Shown piece after piece: positions 61,801 to 64,000 of a DNA stretch of 64,000 nucleotides. The notes below the pieces were generated by a model. It had not been told where the DNA came from. It made no database searches and saw nothing but the letters and a program-made list of their open reading frames with translations. A program made the translations under genes and the position numbers. Every line of letters begins with the position of its first letter. Position 1 is the first letter of the stretch. The stretch is from Pyxicephalus adspersus (taxonomy: Eukaryota > Chordata > Amphibia > Anura > Pyxicephalidae). The DNA is taken from positions 1,021,277 to 1,085,276 of the forward strand of contig NC_092860.1 in NCBI RefSeq assembly GCF_032062135.1, read 5' to 3'.

Positions 61801-63228
61801 CCCTTGATGTTCTATCTCTACTTGCTATAAGCAGTCATGTGAGTGGTAATGCAGCACTGCCAATCCGCCTTGTCTGATTTTGTAGAACACTTACTGTATA
61901 TTTTCCAGCTTGAAATAGAAAAAGTTTTTTCGGCCCCTTTCAGAACTACATGGATAGCGGCTCCCAGGCAATGCATATATTTGCAATGAGCAACAAACTA
62001 ACATTGCAAACCCTCACTACTCACCCACCACTCCATATGCCCCCCATCTCTTGGATTGTAAGCTCTTCGGGGCAGGGTCCTCTCCTCCTCCTGTGTCACT
62101 GTCTGTATCTGTCTGTCATTTGCAAACCCTATTTATTATACAATGCTGCGTAATATGTTGGCGCTATATAAATCCTGTTTAATAATAATTGCAGGTTAAC
62201 ATCTTTGCATGCATTGCTCTTGCAGTTGTGGTGCAGTACTTCCTACAAAGGAGGAAAAGCAACTGCATGGCCAGTAGCAATTTGTGGCAGGATCTACATG
62301 GTGATTGACTGCAACCAAATGCAAACGTGTGCACAAAATGGTTCCCAACTCAGTGATAGAACACTGCGGTCAACTGCAAGTCTGAAATAACCCTTACTGA
62401 GTTGTTTTTGTTTCAGCAAGAGCTTCCTGGCCATCGAATATAATACTAATCAGAAAATGTCAAAGCAAGCAATCATTGTTACAGGTAGTAAGGAAAGTGT
62501 CACCCATTGGTCCTTTCTTGGTGGAATGTTGTAAATGACACCATGTGATGTGTTTAATACAAATGGAGGATTCTTGGATTTCTCAACCATTTACATCTCT
62601 GGGTATGTCATTTTATTCTACTGAGAAAGCTTTGAGCAGTGCTTCCATTAACTCCCAAGAAAAAAAGAAGAGCAGAACAGAAAAATAAATATATAAATGG
62701 TCCATATAGAGAACTCTCCCAATTATTCACTGTAAGGTCAATACAAAGCACAAGGGGGCGCTCTTTGTGTCTGGAGGAAAAGAAGTTTAAGCCCCGGATA
62801 AGGAAGGGATTCTTCACTGTAAGGTCTGTGAAAATGTGCTAGGGAATATGTTGGTCGCCTTGCTGCTTTATACTGATGTTGTAGGCTTTGTCATTACCCT
62901 GAATGAATATGTTTCTGTATTGTTCTATATTTGTTTCCTAGCTCTATATATCTTAAAAACCTTTAATAAATTGATTTTACAAAGATTTACATCGGGTATA
63001 ATACATTCCTAGACTGCAATATTATAGGTAAAAAAGTTCATTGTGTTACCTGTGCCGGCATGGAGTCAGGGGAGATGGAAGTGTCCGCCATTTTGGTCTC
63101 ATGCGGAGATGAAGATGGATTTCCTTTCGTTTCGTCACTTCTCTCTTGGTCTGGGGACAAACCGCAATCACTGCTATCTTCTTCAAAGGCAAAGGCGTCC
63201 ACCGACTTGGAGAAACTCGCTGAATGGC
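52897..63228 (-). CDS. MYOCD: MYOCD (myocardin), last nine coding exons
   Basis: Myocardin is the nuclear co-activator of SRF that drives cardiac and smooth-muscle genes. Exons in gene order: 63050-63228, 59251-59379, 58214-58461 (or 58458), 57637-57784, 55481-56440, 54926-55054, 54465-54587, 53548-53605, 52897-53435. All phases join, giving about 836 codons. The 5' part (RPEL-like region) is right of the window. Seen: acidic FEEDSSD segment in 63050-63228; lysine-rich basic region KPKVKKLKYHQYIPPDQK and glutamine-rich QQQQ runs in 58214-58461; SAP domain split across 57637-57784 and 55481-56440 (NLDDLK then VSELRQQLRIRGLPVSG); leucine-zipper coiled coil VEKQKVINELTWKLQQEQRQ; a PSYEDAVRQ motif in 54465-54587; and a C-terminal activation domain with SFTESPWETMEWLDLTPP, ending LHLEQW. 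MRTF paralogues share the plan, but the C-terminal sequence fits MYOCD. Confidence 0.95.
53606..54464. other. MYOCD intron, no separate feature
   Basis: Unique-looking intronic sequence between exons 54465-54587 and 53548-53605. A 92-codon open frame at 53839-54117 (minus strand) has no homology I recognise and no in-phase splice sites. Confidence 0.4.
56483..56508. repeat. (TA)n microsatellite in MYOCD intron
   Basis: About 13 TA dinucleotides lie some 40 bases upstream (in gene sense) of the large exon 55481-56440, close to where branch-point and pyrimidine signals would lie. Confidence 0.95.
56704..57026. mobile_element. Fold-back MITE in MYOCD intron
   Basis: The arms 56704-56787 and 56944-57026 are reverse complements with scattered changes ('acgcttggcgtgattaccc' pairs with its partner near 57010; 'tggaacaagata' pairs with 'tatcttgttcca'). 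Each arm carries the motif CTGAAGAAG...GGGC(G/A)AAA discussed in the findings. Confidence 0.75.
57302..57575 (+). mobile_element. tRNA-derived SINE lacking the B-box segment
   Basis: The head 'agtggttcagtagttagcac' jumps directly to 'ttgcatggagtttgtaggtt', so about 45 bases that include the B box are deleted. The tail 'atatcggcgatatataaata' is intact. It is antisense to MYOCD and ends about 60 bases from exon 57637-57784. Confidence 0.8.
59380..63049. other. MYOCD intron of 3.7 kb
   Basis: The flanking exons join in phase 0, so no further coding exon is required here and none was recognised. It holds short LINE/SINE tail pieces (about 60895-60945 and 62035-62190) and otherwise unique-looking sequence. 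Confidence 0.5.
62035..62190 (+). mobile_element. LINE 3' end fragment
   Basis: 'ttgtaagctcttcggggcag' through 'aatatgttggcgctatataa' and an AAT tail, matching the 3' UTR of the LINE at 34593-35566. It is antisense to MYOCD. Confidence 0.82.
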
Positions 63229-63419
63229 CTTAAACAATGAAAAAGAAAGTTGTGAAATGAGAGCGCAGGAATTAGTAGTTTGGTACAATGAAATGACCAG
63301 AGTGAGGATTCCTAGATTGACAATATGAGACCTGGGATAAACAGAAATACATTCTAGAGGATCAAAGTCTGTTTGATATCAAATTCCTAAGCCATGGCTG
63401 TAAATTCATAGTGGCTATA

Positions 63420-63535
63420 CCAGCCTTCATTGGGGCCATTTGTGAGGTCAGGTGCTAAGTTTGGTTCACATTTCGGCTTCCAATTCAATCCGAAGGCATT
63501 CAGTATGGCTGAGGTCGGGTCTCTGTACAGAACAC
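63420..63535 (-). mobile_element. Tc1-type fossil, third copy
   Basis: 'attggggccatttgtgaggt', then 'ttccaattcaatccgaaggc' and 'gaggtcgggtctctgtacag' parallel the copies at 2740 and 20320. It is very short and decayed. Confidence 0.5.
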
Positions 63536-63965
63536 AATTCATCTCCTGTGCTTTGCCTTCAAATCCCCCCACAGCTCTTGTCCCACTTACCTTTCTGCCC
63601 TGATAGAAAAATACCCCCCGGAGCCGCTCTCTCCGCTCCTCCAATGACCTACTAATGACTTCCTCACTCATAACCTCATCACATGCACGGCTCTAAGATT
63701 TTTCTAGAGCTGCTCCTACTCTCTGGAATGGTCTTACTTATGCTATTCGGCTTCTTTTGTCTCCTAAACCCTCACTATTCACCCACCATTTCATATCCCC
63801 CCCTATTGTGTGATACTTCCCCCACCTCTTAGATTGTAAGCTCTTCAGGTCAGGGTCCTCTCCTCCTCCTGTGTCACTGTCTGTATCTGTTTGTCATTCG
63901 TAACCCCTATTTATTATACAGCGCTGTGTAATATGTTGGCGCTATACAAATCCTGTTTATTATAA
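63535..63965 (+). mobile_element. CR1/L2-type LINE 3' end
   Basis: The same LINE 3' region as at 34593-35566, from 'attcatctcctgtgctttgc' to 'ttggcgctatacaaatcctg', with a short TTAT tail. It joins the Tc1 fossil on its left. The last 30 bases of the window ('accgtatttttcggaccatt') look like the start of another common vertebrate repeat. Confidence 0.8.
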
Positions 63966-64000
63966 TTACCGTATTTTTCGGACCATTAGACGCTCCGGAC

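Noticed and set aside
1..64000. CRISPR arrays, operons, prokaryotic defence systems, tRNA or rRNA genes
   Set aside because: The window is vertebrate genomic DNA; tandem repeats here lack the spacer structure of CRISPR, and tRNA-like boxes belong to SINEs.

Overview
This is vertebrate nuclear DNA, most likely from a frog. Its three genes are split by GT-AG introns and encode clear vertebrate orthologues. The spaces between them are packed with the mix of repeats usual in anuran genomes: CR1/L2-type LINEs, an L1/Tx1-type LINE, tRNA-derived SINEs, Tc1, hAT and piggyBac-like elements, fold-back MITEs and minisatellites. The species cannot be named from sequence alone. Three runs of N (12274-12572, 40111-40526, 42679-43129) are assembly gaps.

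Layout. (1) 455-2021, + strand: the last two coding exons of MAP2K4 (MKK4, a JNK/p38 MAP kinase kinase), followed by a short 3' UTR. (2) About 2.5-22.9 kb: no gene recognised. It holds Tc1 fossils, two related arrays of a 42-bp minisatellite (3.9-4.8 kb and 11.2-12.0 kb), an L1/Tx1-type LINE with a 13-bp target-site duplication (6369-7326), a CR1 fragment fused in frame to a TRIM-type SPRY fragment (10.4-11.1 kb), and a cluster of inverted-repeat elements at 12.0-15.0 kb. (3) 22902-41900, - strand: a complete 24-exon ELAC2 gene (long-form tRNase Z, 786 codons plus stop), every exon in phase. (4) 41.9-49.2 kb: the ELAC2 promoter with several CCAAT boxes, then AT-rich and tandem-repeat DNA and MITEs. 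(5) About 49.2-63.2 kb, - strand: the last nine coding exons of MYOCD (myocardin) with a probable long 3' UTR. The 5' exons lie beyond the right edge.

MAP2K4, MYOCD and ELAC2 are also neighbours on human 17p12, but order and orientation differ here and ARHGAP44 was not seen between ELAC2 and MYOCD. The three proteins (MAP kinase signalling, tRNA 3'-end maturation, SRF co-activation in muscle) are neighbours but share no pathway.

The most unusual structure is a 30-bp repeat array at 25561-25800. It looks as if it was amplified from the 3' splice border of ELAC2 exon 23. It keeps the exon reading frame open, while every derived unit has lost the donor GT. Also notable are a LINE whose tail ends at the ELAC2 exon 9 splice donor, a NAGNAG acceptor and a probable cassette exon in MYOCD, a SINE family sharing its 3' end with a resident LINE, and dispersed motifs resembling a hammerhead ribozyme core.
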